Below are positions 10,267 to 19,171 of a DNA stretch of 64,000 bases, in pieces. Source of the stretch: Hwanghaeella grinnelliae (GTDB lineage: Bacteria; Pseudomonadota; Alphaproteobacteria; UBA8366; Aestuariispiraceae). The translations under genes were made by a program, and so were the position numbers. The notes under the pieces were generated by a model that saw only the letters and a program-made list of their open reading frames with translations, was not told the origin of the DNA and searched no databases. Each line of letters begins with the position of its first letter. Position 1 is the stretch's first letter. The DNA lies in NCBI RefSeq assembly GCF_004005845.1, contig NZ_SADE01000002.1, positions 620,421 through 684,420 of the forward strand. Reading direction: 5' to 3'.

Positions 10267-10439
10267 TTGATCCTCCAAAAATTGAAGCCCCAGGCAGCCT
10301 CTGGATCAAGGCAGTTGGGGATTTCCCTCGTTTACGACCCTGGCCCTAATCTGCAAAGGCTTGCGTTATAGGACGCGCCCAGGTGTCTGGAGTGGATAAA
10401 ACATCGACCGCCTGTTCGCCGCAATTGTAAAACGCCATG

Positions 10440-10469
10440 ATTAGAGTGAATTGGAAGTTGATGTGACAA
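10440..10469 (-). promoter_or_regulatory. Candidate sigma-70 promoter of the porin gene
   Basis: On the minus strand TTGTCA and TCTAAT (each 5 of 6 consensus bases) are separated by 18 bases. Transcription from here would leave a 5' leader of about 165 bases before the porin ATG, long enough for post-transcriptional control. It was found by eye; other promoters are possible. Confidence 0.45.
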
Positions 10470-10501
10470 GAATGCAACAAGATCGCCACGCCCAGGATGG
10501 A

Positions 10502-11713
10502 TCAGGCCTTTTTCGCATGATCCACAAGGCCCATGCGCCGTACCTGGACCAGCAATTCGTTTAAGGAATGGGGCGTTTCGCCGGGGAATGCTTCTGCCAT
10601 TTCCCCCAAGGTGAAGGTTCGGCGCGACAGCATCCAGGCAACCGGCTTCTCAAATCCAGGCGGGATCGGGGTCACATTGTTGCCGCGGTACAGGCCGAAG
10701 CCGTTTTGGAAACGGGCGACCTGCGCGTCGTGGACAAGGCGTTCGTATAACGGGTCTTTGCCGACTGCCGGGATCTGGATGCCACCTCTTTTATAGTGAA
10801 AATCGCGCTGGAACTGAGTGAACCGGTCCAGGAAGTCCTGGCTCGTTGCGATCTTCGCGAATTCGGCGCTTAGCATCTCGATATGCTTTTTCAGCGCATC
10901 TTGGCCGTCTTCCAGCCGTGGGAAGTTCAACCGGTATTTCTCCGACCCAACGACCATGTCCGACATTGCGGCAAGGAAGTCCAAGCCGATCACGCCGGTG
11001 GCACTGAAAGCGATATGGATCGTCCCCTCACTGGAGGCGAGGGCGTCGTGATACTGGCCGCGCGGGAGGTATAAAAGATCCCCCGGCCTCATGGTAATTT
11101 CGGCGGCGACCGGCCCCCGGTTCTTTTCCTGAAACTCCGCGCTTACCGAAAAGGCGTCGTGGCGGATCGGACTGGGAACGCGGTTCTCATAAATCCGCCA
11201 GTTCTTTTCCCCCACCAGGTGGACCGCGAAGACGTCATGGGTGTCGAAATGGCTTGCGAAGGCTTGGCGCTGTTTCCAGGAATAATACAGGTTGCCCTGG
11301 GTTTTCACATTCAAGCCTTGTTCAAGGGCATTTGCGATGCCGGCGGCGCCGGCGGTCAGCGCATCGACGTCGTTGGCGACCAGGGACGCCCCTTGGCGCA
11401 GAAAGTCCATGACCTTGTCGGGGTCGGGTTTGAGGACGTCTTGTCCGTCGCGGTTCGGCGCTGAAACGCTATAGGCACGCGGGTCGACCCGCGCCCGATC
11501 GAGCACGACTTCCAGGGAATGAGCGGACCAGATAGAGGTCATGTTCAGGAGGCGCGCGAAGGAGTCGAAATCCATCACATCCGGGAATTTACCCGGCTCA
11601 CCCTGTATATGGATGAACTTCTTGCCGTAGTAATCCCTGAAGAATTCAGACACCGACAGTGGCGCCAGGATACTCTCCAAGGAAAAATGAGTGTCGGGTT
11701 TATCTGTATTCAC
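10502..11713 (-). CDS. JmjC/cupin-type 2-oxoglutarate Fe(II) oxygenase (ribosomal-oxygenase-like)
   Basis: Cupin_4/JmjC family proteins hydroxylate protein side chains; the bacterial example YcfD (RoxA) hydroxylates ribosomal protein uL16. The iron triad is visible as H155-x-D157 (in ASHFDTHDVFAVH) and H222 (in LPRGQYHDAL). A C-terminal helical region with a winged-helix-like tail follows, as in ribosomal oxygenases. Length 403 residues from a GTG start. It stands alone between the porin and the sulfotransferase genes. The substrate is inferred only from family; the N-terminal half differs enough from YcfD that another protein target is possible. Confidence 0.75.
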   Translation of the reverse strand: MNTDKPDTHFSLESILAPLSVSEFFRDYYGKKFIHIQGEPGKFPDVMDFDSFARLLNMTSIWSAHSLEVVLDRARVDPRAYSVSAPNRDGQDVLKPDPDKVMDFLRQGASLVANDVDALTAGAAGIANALEQGLNVKTQGNLYYSWKQRQAFASHFDTHDVFAVHLVGEKNWRIYENRVPSPIRHDAFSVSAEFQEKNRGPVAAEITMRPGDLLYLPRGQYHDALASSEGTIHIAFSATGVIGLDFLAAMSDMVVGSEKYRLNFPRLEDGQDALKKHIEMLSAEFAKIATSQDFLDRFTQFQRDFHYKRGGIQIPAVGKDPLYERLVHDAQVARFQNGFGLYRGNNVTPIPPGFEKPVAWMLSRRTFTLGEMAEAFPGETPHSLNELLVQVRRMGLVDHAKKA

Positions 11714-11795
11714 CGTTACCGCTGCCTTGTCTTTACTTCGTCGTTTAGCCGTTACTCTATAATAAGTATTCGCGGAAATTGACGACCATTTCGGT

Positions 11796-13631
11796 TTAGT
11801 CGATCCCGGCTTCGTCTCCCAAAGCCTCGATCAGGGCCGGCAGGTGCGCCTCATACCGTCGCCACCGGTCGACAGCCGTCGCATACAGGGGTTGGCGCAC
11901 CTGAAGGCGGCTCGCCGTGCCGACAGCACGCTGTGTTTCGTAGAACTTCTCTAGGCCGTCTTCCCAGGACAAACCCAATTTGTCGATGATCGGTCGAATT
12001 TGCGTCTGCATATCACTCGTCAATGCCTCGTAATCGACGGTCAGCAAACCCGCGTCCCAGTCCTGCCAAAGCCGCATCATCCGCCGATAAGCCCGATAGT
12101 TGTGGCCAATTTGACCAAGGTCATGGGCGAAAGTGTAACCGTTGGCAAATTTCTGCATGAAGATGGACAAGCAGGTGTCGACCGGGTTGCGTCGAATGTG
12201 AATGATTGTCGCGGCCGGGAAAATGATCCGGATCAAACCAAGGTATTGATAATTCGCCGGCATCTTGTCGACGACGAAGGGTGCGTCCGGATATTTCGCA
12301 TCTATGACGCGAAGATACTCATCCGCCATTTCCGCCAAGGCGGCCGGGTCCTTCAATGCCGGTGCGTCGGTCCAATGGGCACGTCCTTGCCCAAGCCGCG
12401 CGGCAAATTCGGTTATCGTCGTCAGTTCTCCCGCACCCTCGATTGCCGAATGGGTCGCCAGGATCTGCTCCAGCAGCGAGGTGCCGGAACGCATCATCCC
12501 GACGACGAAGATCGGTTTGCGCGTCGCAATTCCCGCTGGCCGGGCCGCCTCGCGATGGGAGTCGAACCAGGCGATCGTTCGGTCGACGGCGGCTTCAACG
12601 CGTTTTTCCGAATACGCCATGTTCAGGTTTTCAAGTTCCTGTTTCCAGGCGGCATGGGCGCGGGACCAGCATGTGAAGGCGTCGTCGAAACGCTTCAACC
12701 GATCATAGGCGCGGCCCAGCCGGTGCAGCAGTTGCGGACTTTCGATCGTGGACAAACCCCGACGCTCGGCAGCGGCCACGGCGTCTTCCATCAAGGATTT
12801 GCCGCGCGCCTTTTGGGTTTCTGCATCCCGGCCTGTTCTGGAGGATGCGATCTCCGCTAGCTCCAGAAGCGCTATAAGATTGTCCGGGTCGAGGTCTCGT
12901 GCCGCGCCCAGGCAGGTTTCCGCTTCCGCGCTCTGGCCCAATTCAGCGAGAACCGTGGATTTGTCGATCAGGATTTGCGGGTCGCGCGGGTCGAGCGCCG
13001 CTGCTTTGTCGAGCAACTCCGCAGCTTCCTCCAACCGGCCGTCGGCCCGGCACACTTGCGCCAATTCCGAATGGAAAGCGGCGTTGCCTTGTGTGTGAAC
13101 CAACCCTTCGCGCAGCACCTGCTCGGCCTGGTCCTTCCGTTCAAGGCGAAACAAGGCCTGGGCCAGGGACAATCGTGCGACTTCGTATCCGGGCGCTATG
13201 GCGATTGCCCTGCGGTAGTGGTCCAGCGCCTTGTCCATCTCGCCGCAGCGCTCGCAGGCAAGACCCATGTTGTTGTGTGTCGAGGGGTCGTTCGGCATCG
13301 CCTTCAGAACCTGCTCGAACAACCGGGCGGCTTCGCGGTACCGGCGCTGCTCCAGCCGGACGATGCCCAGGCCCGATATCGCGGCTGGATTATTTCGGTC
13401 GGCCTTGTGACTTTTCTCGAACCATTGCGCCGCTTTCTTGGCGTCACCCTGTTGATGGGCGACAATGCCCAGTAAATACAGGGCATTGGCCTCGCGCGGT
13501 TGAATTTTCAGGATGGCGTTGGCGGCGCGTTTGGCGTCATCCAACCGGCCTGCCTGGTTCAGGGCGAAAGCGTTCTGCAGCATGGATGCCAATCCGCCAG
13601 GACCTGTTCCGGGGCGGGATGACGTCTGCAT
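11796..13631 (-). CDS. TPR-repeat protein with C-terminal sulfotransferase domain
   Basis: The N-terminal half (about residues 15-300) is a run of tetratricopeptide repeats, e.g. ALYLLGIVAHQQGDAKKAAQ and NNMGLACERCGEMDKALDHY. The C-terminal half is a PAPS-dependent sulfotransferase: a 5'-phosphosulfate loop in FVVGMMRSGTSLLEQILA and a 3'-phosphate segment in IHIRRNPVDTCLSIFMQKF. Length 611 residues; AAGGAG lies 9 bases before the ATG. Proteins of this build are common in alphaproteobacteria. The TPR part suggests a protein or glycan partner, but the acceptor is unknown. No signal peptide, so it is probably cytoplasmic. Confidence 0.85.
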   Translation of the reverse strand: MQTSSRPGTGPGGLASMLQNAFALNQAGRLDDAKRAANAILKIQPREANALYLLGIVAHQQGDAKKAAQWFEKSHKADRNNPAAISGLGIVRLEQRRYREAARLFEQVLKAMPNDPSTHNNMGLACERCGEMDKALDHYRRAIAIAPGYEVARLSLAQALFRLERKDQAEQVLREGLVHTQGNAAFHSELAQVCRADGRLEEAAELLDKAAALDPRDPQILIDKSTVLAELGQSAEAETCLGAARDLDPDNLIALLELAEIASSRTGRDAETQKARGKSLMEDAVAAAERRGLSTIESPQLLHRLGRAYDRLKRFDDAFTCWSRAHAAWKQELENLNMAYSEKRVEAAVDRTIAWFDSHREAARPAGIATRKPIFVVGMMRSGTSLLEQILATHSAIEGAGELTTITEFAARLGQGRAHWTDAPALKDPAALAEMADEYLRVIDAKYPDAPFVVDKMPANYQYLGLIRIIFPAATIIHIRRNPVDTCLSIFMQKFANGYTFAHDLGQIGHNYRAYRRMMRLWQDWDAGLLTVDYEALTSDMQTQIRPIIDKLGLSWEDGLEKFYETQRAVGTASRLQVRQPLYATAVDRWRRYEAHLPALIEALGDEAGID

Positions 13632-13807
13632 GATGTTCGCTCCTTCGGTACGCGACCGCTTTTACGGCGCGGCGCGCTCGGATAATGTCTTCTGTGCCCC
13701 GGTCGGACAGGCTTCCAGTGTTAGGGTGGATTGCCCGGCCTTTTCAAGCATTCCCGGCCGACCGCGCCGGTTTTCTGTTTTTTCGGTCTGTTCAGTTTGG
13801 AGGAGTT

Positions 13808-14479
13808 ATGGGAGGCGTCACGGAGAATCTCGCCACTGTCCGCGGTGAAATCGAAACCGCGGCCAATTCGGTGAACCGCGATCCGACTGCGGTTACATTG
13901 ATCGCCGTCAGCAAGACCTTCGATGCGCATGACATCCGTCCCGTCCTGCAGGCGGGCCAGCGCGTCTTCGGTGAGAACCGGGTTCAGGAAGCGGAAGGAA
14001 AATGGCCCCAGTTGCGGGAAGAGTTTTCGGATGTGGAACTCCACCTGATCGGACCGTTGCAAACCAATAAGGTGAAGCACGCCCTGCCGTTGTTCGACGT
14101 CATTCAAACCGTCGATCGCCCGAAACTGGCCAGAACGCTGGCCGATCACATGGATAAGACGGGCCATCGCCCGGACTGCTTCATTCAGGTGAATACCGGT
14201 GAAGAAGACCAGAAGGCCGGCATCGCGCCCGCGGATGTGGATGCTTTCGTGGCCCAATGCCGGGACGAGTTCGGCCTGCCGATCATCGGGCTGATGTGCA
14301 TTCCGCCGGTGGACGAGCAGCCCTCGCCGCATTTCGCGCTATTGTCGAAGATGGCCGAACGCAATGGCCTGGAAGGCCTCAGCATGGGGATGAGCGCCGA
14401 TTATCAAACAGCCGTCATGCTGGGCGCGACGCATGTGCGCGTCGGATCGGCGATTTTCGGCAAACGGGACTATCCCTGA
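13808..14479 (+). CDS. YggS/PLPBP family pyridoxal-phosphate homeostasis protein
   Basis: PLP-binding proteins of this family (YggS, PROSC/PLPHP) keep free pyridoxal phosphate and amino-acid pools in balance; no catalytic reaction is established. The PLP lysine lies in TLIAVSKTFDA, followed by FGENRVQEAEGKWP, LIGPLQTNKVKHAL, IQVNTGEEDQKAGI, LSMGMSADYQTAVMLGATHVRVGSAIFG. The ATG at 13808 has a GGAGGAG Shine-Dalgarno; upstream in-frame codons are not used by the family. Length 223 residues, normal. The next gene is convergent. Confidence 0.95.
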   Translation: MGGVTENLATVRGEIETAANSVNRDPTAVTLIAVSKTFDAHDIRPVLQAGQRVFGENRVQEAEGKWPQLREEFSDVELHLIGPLQTNKVKHALPLFDVIQTVDRPKLARTLADHMDKTGHRPDCFIQVNTGEEDQKAGIAPADVDAFVAQCRDEFGLPIIGLMCIPPVDEQPSPHFALLSKMAERNGLEGLSMGMSADYQTAVMLGATHVRVGSAIFGKRDYP

Positions 14480-14495
14480 ACCGCGCAACCAGGCG

Positions 14496-15002
14496 TCAGG
14501 ACCCCAGGAAGGCGACCGCATCGCCTTCTTTCACCCCGGCCAGGACCTGTTCCAGATCTTCGCGTTTCAGCGCGACGCAGCCTTCTGTCGGCCGGTATCC
14601 GTCCCGTGCGACATGCATGAAAATGGCGCTGCCCAGGCCGGGCATGGGCGGGTCGTCATTATGGCCCAGTACCACCACGATGTCGTAGAGCTTGTCGTCA
14701 CGCCACATCAATTCATGGCTGGCTGGGTAGGGCAGTTTGACAGGCCGGTTATAGGCCGGGTCGTCGGGGGCGTCGCACCAGCCGTCGGTTTTGGTTAGCG
14801 GCACGGTCTTTAGACCTGTTTCCGGAGCCGGGCCGCGATCCGGCCGGAAATAGACCATCCTGAACGGCCAGGTGCCAATCGGGGTCGCGCCATCGCCCTC
14901 CCGCTTGTCCACGGCATAGCCCCCGCGTCCGATGGCGCATCGGAACCGTGTTCCGTCCGGCAATTCCAAAAATTCGCCTTTAACCTCAATCACCACCGAC
15001 AT
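14496..15002 (-). CDS. Small L,D-transpeptidase (YkuD) family protein without signal peptide
   Basis: A compact YkuD-fold protein of 168 residues. The active-site pattern is complete: H130 in FMHVARDG and C142 in YRPTEGCVAL, the form H-x(8)-T-x-G-C. The N-terminal part has RCAIGRGGYAVDKREGDGATP, where the GDGATPxG motif is typical of the single-domain branch. No signal peptide or membrane segment is visible, unlike most peptidoglycan L,D-transpeptidases. It may work in the cytoplasm, be exported by other means, or have a non-crosslinking role. It is near the QA-rich unknown on the same strand (45-base gap), but no functional link is evident. Confidence 0.82.
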   Translation of the reverse strand: MSVVIEVKGEFLELPDGTRFRCAIGRGGYAVDKREGDGATPIGTWPFRMVYFRPDRGPAPETGLKTVPLTKTDGWCDAPDDPAYNRPVKLPYPASHELMWRDDKLYDIVVVLGHNDDPPMPGLGSAIFMHVARDGYRPTEGCVALKREDLEQVLAGVKEGDAVAFLGS

Positions 15003-15047
15003 TTCCCCTGATCGGCCGCGGCACCAATCGCTGTATCAACTGCTCGG

Positions 15048-16331
15048 TCACCCTTGCTGTTTCATCGCCTGATACCGGTTCAAGGCGTCCATCATCGCGG
15101 AGGGCACGGCGGCGCCCGGGGGAGCCGTGATGCCGGCCGCTTCCGCCAGGTTCGCTGTCTGGGACTGTCCCGGCCCGAACGCGGCTTCCATCACCTTGCT
15201 CTGTGTATCCTCGCCACCCCGTGTCTTCACGGTCGGCGGATTGAGCCCCAGGCGATTCATTGCGGTTTCGAAAGGATCTGGCTCGTCCGCTTTGGCTTGA
15301 AGGGCGGCAAAAGGATTGGCGGCCGGTGCGGCGCCATCGATGGAAAGCGGCAGGGCTGCGCTGTATTTCGCACTGGCTGCCCGCATATCCTGTTGTTCCG
15401 ATGCCCGGGCTTGCGAGCCGGCAGGGCGGGTGCCCTGTGTTTGCTGCGCGGCGGCCTGCTGCGCCAAGGCCTGACTTGGTGAGCCGGCCTGCGCCAACAT
15501 CGCCAGGTGTTGCGCCATTTCGGGGCTGAGGCGTGCGACCCCGCGGTAATCCTTGCGGCCCGAGCCTTTCTCCACGGCCGCCGTTTGCTGCCCGGCCAGA
15601 AGTGCGTCCAGCGGCTCGGCATCGGTTTCGGCCTGGATTGCTCCCGCCGCATTGGAACCCCCGGATGCCTTGGCGGCGAGCCGCTCCAGAAAGGCGGCCT
15701 GGGCCTGGTCGAGCTGCCGTGCACCGCCCCCGTTTGACGTGCCGGGGTTTGACATGCCCGCGGCCATCGCCATCGCCGCTAGCTCCGCTTCCGAGCCGAC
15801 CGGGATGGTTCCGGGCGGCAGGGTCGGGCCGGTTGTGCCCGCGTTGGCGCCGGCGGGGCCCGCTGCGCCGGAATCGGCAAGCGCGTCACCCGCCGCAATG
15901 CCATCGCCGCCTTCGCCACCATCCTCGCCAAGCCCGACCATGGCCAGCATATGGCCCATCACGTCGTCGCCGGTCGTCTCCTCGATGGCATTGTTGATCA
16001 TCGCGGACGCAAAGCCGAGCGGACCGCCATAGATTGCGCCGCCGGCCATCTTCGCGCCGGGCGATGCCTCGTCCCCGGTGATCGAACGATAAAGGGCGCC
16101 GACCACGGGCAAATGTTGCAACGGGTTCACGATATCCAGTACGTCGCCGAAGGACAGCCCGTCATCGCCGAACAAATAGCCGTCATCCGGCGCCATTTCC
16201 GGCGCGCGCTTGTCTTCGTGGACCCTGGCGGCCGTTTGGACCTGTGGCCTGGTCGCGCGGGCCTTGGCGGGGTCCGGTGTCATCAACGACCACGGCGCAA
16301 AGCCCGTATCAATACGGTCTTGTGGTGTCAT
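15048..16331 (-). CDS. Uncharacterised Ala/Gln-rich protein with a short conserved N-terminal domain
   Basis: I do not recognise a characterised family. Residues about 45-130 look like a folded domain (DDGLSFGDVLDIVNPLQHLP, VVGALYRSITGDEASPGAKM, AGGAIYGGPLGFASAMINNA), Gly-rich and weakly amphipathic. The remaining 300 residues are low-complexity Ala/Gly/Gln/Pro segments, e.g. ALAQQAAAQQTQGTRPAGSQ, likely disordered. No signal peptide. GAGGAG lies 7 bases before the ATG. It is divergent from the orphan response regulator at 16636 with a 304-base shared intergenic region, so it could be a target of that regulator; this is inference only. Confidence 0.7.
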   Translation of the reverse strand: MTPQDRIDTGFAPWSLMTPDPAKARATRPQVQTAARVHEDKRAPEMAPDDGYLFGDDGLSFGDVLDIVNPLQHLPVVGALYRSITGDEASPGAKMAGGAIYGGPLGFASAMINNAIEETTGDDVMGHMLAMVGLGEDGGEGGDGIAAGDALADSGAAGPAGANAGTTGPTLPPGTIPVGSEAELAAMAMAAGMSNPGTSNGGGARQLDQAQAAFLERLAAKASGGSNAAGAIQAETDAEPLDALLAGQQTAAVEKGSGRKDYRGVARLSPEMAQHLAMLAQAGSPSQALAQQAAAQQTQGTRPAGSQARASEQQDMRAASAKYSAALPLSIDGAAPAANPFAALQAKADEPDPFETAMNRLGLNPPTVKTRGGEDTQSKVMEAAFGPGQSQTANLAEAAGITAPPGAAVPSAMMDALNRYQAMKQQG

Positions 16332-16635
16332 AACAATTCTCCTCTCACCGAGGATGGAAAGCAGGATTGATGCCAGACTCCGTCAATACGGTCTTCCGGT
16401 GAGGGCGCCGAACAGCCGCTATCCCATGGTACCGGTGCGCAAAAGGCGGTCGTTGGAGCCTTGAAAGCGGAATCCCTTTGCGGTCACAATCACTTCACAG
16501 TGTTGGCATCGGCGTTGAAAATCAGTCGGATATGCCTCAGGTGATTGCGGGTTTGCGGGGACTTACGATAATACTTATTCAACATTCGCGGCCATCCCGA
16601 CAGGCCGCAGCAATCTCGGGGGTGAAAAACCATCC
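16332..16635. other. 304-base divergent intergenic region
   Basis: No open frame or RNA gene is apparent. It must hold the promoters of the Ala/Gln-rich gene (leftward) and the response regulator (rightward). Apart from the candidate promoter at 16545-16572 I see no recognised operator. Confidence 0.6.
16545..16572 (+). promoter_or_regulatory. Weak candidate promoter of the response-regulator gene
   Basis: TTGCGG (3 of 6 consensus) and GATAAT (5 of 6) are spaced by 16 bases, giving a leader of about 57 bases. The poor -35 suggests either an activator or a false match. Confidence 0.3.
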
Positions 16636-17322
16636 ATGGTCGGCAAAAAGATCCTGCTGGTGGACGACGACGTCGAACTGCGCGACTCCTTGTCCGAACA
16701 GCTGCAGCTGCATGAAGAATTCCAGACTGTCTGCGCGGGGACCGCGAAAGAAGGTTTGGAAGCCACGAAGGGCGAACATTACGACGCCATCCTTCTGGAT
16801 GTCGGCTTGCCGGACATGGATGGGCGGGAAGCCTGTCGGCTGTTCCGCCGCGGCGGCGTCAAATGTCCGATCGTGATGCTCACCGCGCATGACACCGATT
16901 CCGACGCCATCCTGGGATTGGATGCCGGCGCGAACGATTACGTCACCAAGCCTTTCCGGCTAAATGTGCTTTTGGCTCGGTTGCGTGCGCAGTTGCGCCA
17001 GCACGAACAATCCGAAGACGCCGTCTTCACCATCGGCCCCTATACATTTAAGCCGTCGGCGAAGCTGCTTCTGGACGAAGAAAAGAACAGCAAGGTCCGT
17101 CTGACGGAAAAAGAGACGGCAATCCTAAAATATTTGTATCGCGCGGGTGACAAAGTCATAGCCCGCGATACACTGTTGGGGGAGGTCTGGGGCTACAACG
17201 CGGGCGTTACGACGCATACGTTGGAAACCCATGTCTATCGGCTGCGGCAGAAAATCGAGAGGGATCCGTCCAATGCGGAACTCTTGGTGACCGAGCCGGG
17301 AGGCTACCGGCTCGTCCCTTAG
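16636..17322 (+). CDS. Orphan OmpR/PhoB-type response regulator
   Basis: A two-component transcription factor of 228 residues. The receiver domain has the acidic pocket D10-D11-D12, the phospho-acceptor D55 (ILLDVGLPD), T83 and K105 (VTKPF). The C-terminal winged helix is typical: LTEKETAILKYLYRAGDKVI, then TTHTLETHVYRLRQKIE and VTEPGGYRL. No histidine kinase is encoded nearby, so the partner lies elsewhere. The metallo-hydrolase at 17414 follows after 91 bases and may be cotranscribed. The target genes are unknown; the divergent gene at 15048 is the obvious first candidate. Confidence 0.93.
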   Translation: MVGKKILLVDDDVELRDSLSEQLQLHEEFQTVCAGTAKEGLEATKGEHYDAILLDVGLPDMDGREACRLFRRGGVKCPIVMLTAHDTDSDAILGLDAGANDYVTKPFRLNVLLARLRAQLRQHEQSEDAVFTIGPYTFKPSAKLLLDEEKNSKVRLTEKETAILKYLYRAGDKVIARDTLLGEVWGYNAGVTTHTLETHVYRLRQKIERDPSNAELLVTEPGGYRLVP

Positions 17323-17413
17323 GCCCGCCCCTTGTGGAGCACCTTCGCGCGCGGATGAACGTTCGGTGCGGCGGCGTTTCGCCAGGACGGGGTGACTCTT
17401 ACAACCGAATGGG

Positions 17414-18259
17414 ATGCCCGTGGCCGGAGGTAGCCGTTTCTCAGTGACGTTTTGGGGTACGCGCGGCAGCATTGCCTGCGCCGGACCGCATACAGTCAAA
17501 TATGGCGGCAACACTTCTTGCCTGGAGGTATTGTGCGGTGACGAAAGACTGATTTTCGACGCCGGATCCGGTCTTCCCATGCTTGGCCGTCACGTTCTGG
17601 CCAATGAAGGGCCCGTCGATACCCAGGTTTTCCTGACCCATACGCATCTCGACCACATCATCGGAATGCCGTTTTTCGCGCTGTTCCATATTCCGGGCCT
17701 GACCGTGCCGGTCTATGCCGGGCATTTGAAGCCGGTCGGGATGTCCCTGCACGGCGTCTTGTCGGACATGATGCGCGCGCCGCTGTTTCCGGTGCCGCCG
17801 GAGATTTTCGGCGCGAATGTCTCGTTCAACGATTTCGAGGCCGGTGAAGTACTGCACCCGTTGGACGGCGTATCCCTGCGCACCGCGCCGCTGAACCATC
17901 CGAACGGGGCTTGTGGTTACCGCATCGAATATGACGGTAAGGCGATCGCGTACATTACGGATACGGAACATTATCCCGACCGGATGGACGACCGGGTCCT
18001 TGACCTGATCCAGGGCGCCGGGATCATGATCTATGATGCGACCTATACGGATGAGGAATACGAGAAATTCGTCGGCTTCGGCCATTCCACCTGGCAGGAA
18101 GGGATCAGGCTCGCCGACGCGGCGAATGTGGAAACCCTGGTGATTTTCCATCACGACCCCAGCCATACGGACGACATGATGGACGAAATCGCAGCCGATG
18201 TGGAAAAGGCCCGTCCGGGCACGATCGTCGCGCGCGAAGGGATGACCCTGACTCTGTGA
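17414..18259 (+). CDS. MBL-fold metallo-hydrolase
   Basis: A metallo-beta-lactamase-fold hydrolase of 281 residues. The metal motif is LTHTHLDHIIGMPFF, preceded by FWGTRGSIACAGPHTVKYGG, the pattern seen in the PhnP/RNase Z-like branch of phosphodiesterases. Later ligands fit NHPNGACGYRIEY, ITDTEHYPD and FHHDPSHTDD. The substrate is unknown; a phosphodiester is likely from the branch. The first ATG at 17414 was taken, but a GTG at 17420 or 17444 is possible. The stop overlaps the start of the methyltransferase gene by 4 bases (GTGA), so the two are coupled. Confidence 0.85.
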   Translation: MPVAGGSRFSVTFWGTRGSIACAGPHTVKYGGNTSCLEVLCGDERLIFDAGSGLPMLGRHVLANEGPVDTQVFLTHTHLDHIIGMPFFALFHIPGLTVPVYAGHLKPVGMSLHGVLSDMMRAPLFPVPPEIFGANVSFNDFEAGEVLHPLDGVSLRTAPLNHPNGACGYRIEYDGKAIAYITDTEHYPDRMDDRVLDLIQGAGIMIYDATYTDEEYEKFVGFGHSTWQEGIRLADAANVETLVIFHHDPSHTDDMMDEIAADVEKARPGTIVAREGMTLTL

Positions 18260-19134
18260 GTGTTGTGCCCGTGTTTTCACGCATTGCCCTGCGCCGCCTG
18301 AAGCTTGGCCTGGAAACAGTGCTGGGCATCCGGAAACAGGGCTTTTTCATACCCTATCGCTATGCCGGGACAATCGAACCGGCGGATGAAGCCCGTCCTG
18401 CCTATTCACGGTTGGAAAAGACGTTTCTGGGCGCCGAACCGGATTTTCGGGAATTGCTCGATGCAATGGCCGGGCTTTGCGGCGACCTCGACGCCATCGG
18501 GGAAGACGGGCCGCCGGAACCGCGCTGGCGTCAGGACTGGTTTCCGGGGCTCGACGCGGCGGCGGCCTATGCGATGGTTCGGACGCGCAAACCGTCCCGG
18601 ATCTTGGAAATCGGGTCCGGCCATTCGACGCGTTTTCTGGCCCGCGCCGTCCGCGATGGAGGATTGAACACCCAAATCACCGCCATCGACCCGGCGCCCA
18701 GGGCGGACCTTTCGCGGCTTCAGGGCATAAACCTCATTCTTTCGGTGGTTCAGGATGCGGACCCGGCGATCTTCGCCACGCTTCGGCCCGGTGATATCCT
18801 CTCGATCGATTCAAGCCATATCCTGATGCCGGGCACGGATGTGGATATGTTTTTGTCCGAGGTGGTGCCGGGTCTGCCGGCCGGCGTGCTGCTGCATATC
18901 CACGACATCTTCCTGCCCTGGCCCTATCCGGCGGCCTGGGAATGGCGCGGCTATAATGAGCAGCAGGGCGTGGCCGCTCTGATCGGGTCGGGGGGATGGA
19001 CGCTGCTGTGGTCCAGCGCCTATGCACGGCGGCGGCTGTTGCCCGGCATGCCGGACCATCCGGCCAAGGCGCTGCCGGTGCCCAGCGGCGCGCATGAAAG
19101 CAGCCTGTGGATAGAAAAAAAGGCCCCGGCGTAG
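18256..19134 (+). CDS. Class I SAM-dependent methyltransferase (Methyltransf_24-like)
   Basis: The Rossmann motif RILEIGSGHSTRFLARAV (about residues 115-132) binds SAM; the acidic residue after beta2 is in ITAIDPAPR, and GDILSIDSSHILMPGTD and LHIHDIFLPWPYP follow, with a His/Asp-rich end like that of the O-methyltransferase branch used on sugars or small metabolites. Length 292 residues. A GTG start overlaps the preceding stop. The 3' end, including the TAG stop, sits inside the terminator hairpin at 19115-19145. The substrate is unknown. Confidence 0.8.
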   Translation: MSVVPVFSRIALRRLKLGLETVLGIRKQGFFIPYRYAGTIEPADEARPAYSRLEKTFLGAEPDFRELLDAMAGLCGDLDAIGEDGPPEPRWRQDWFPGLDAAAAYAMVRTRKPSRILEIGSGHSTRFLARAVRDGGLNTQITAIDPAPRADLSRLQGINLILSVVQDADPAIFATLRPGDILSIDSSHILMPGTDVDMFLSEVVPGLPAGVLLHIHDIFLPWPYPAAWEWRGYNEQQGVAALIGSGGWTLLWSSAYARRRLLPGMPDHPAKALPVPSGAHESSLWIEKKAPA

Positions 19135-19145
19135 AACCGGGGCCT
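19115..19145 (-). terminator. Rho-independent terminator of the ABC-importer operon, overlapping the 3' end of the convergent gene
   Basis: An inverted repeat AGGCCCCGG / CCGGGGCCT with a 7-base loop is followed on the minus strand by seven T residues. The loop holds the TAG stop codon of the plus-strand methyltransferase gene. On the plus strand the following sequence is only moderately T-rich. Confidence 0.88.
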
Positions 19146-19171
19146 ACTCGTTTCTCGTTTTGGCCGGACGC

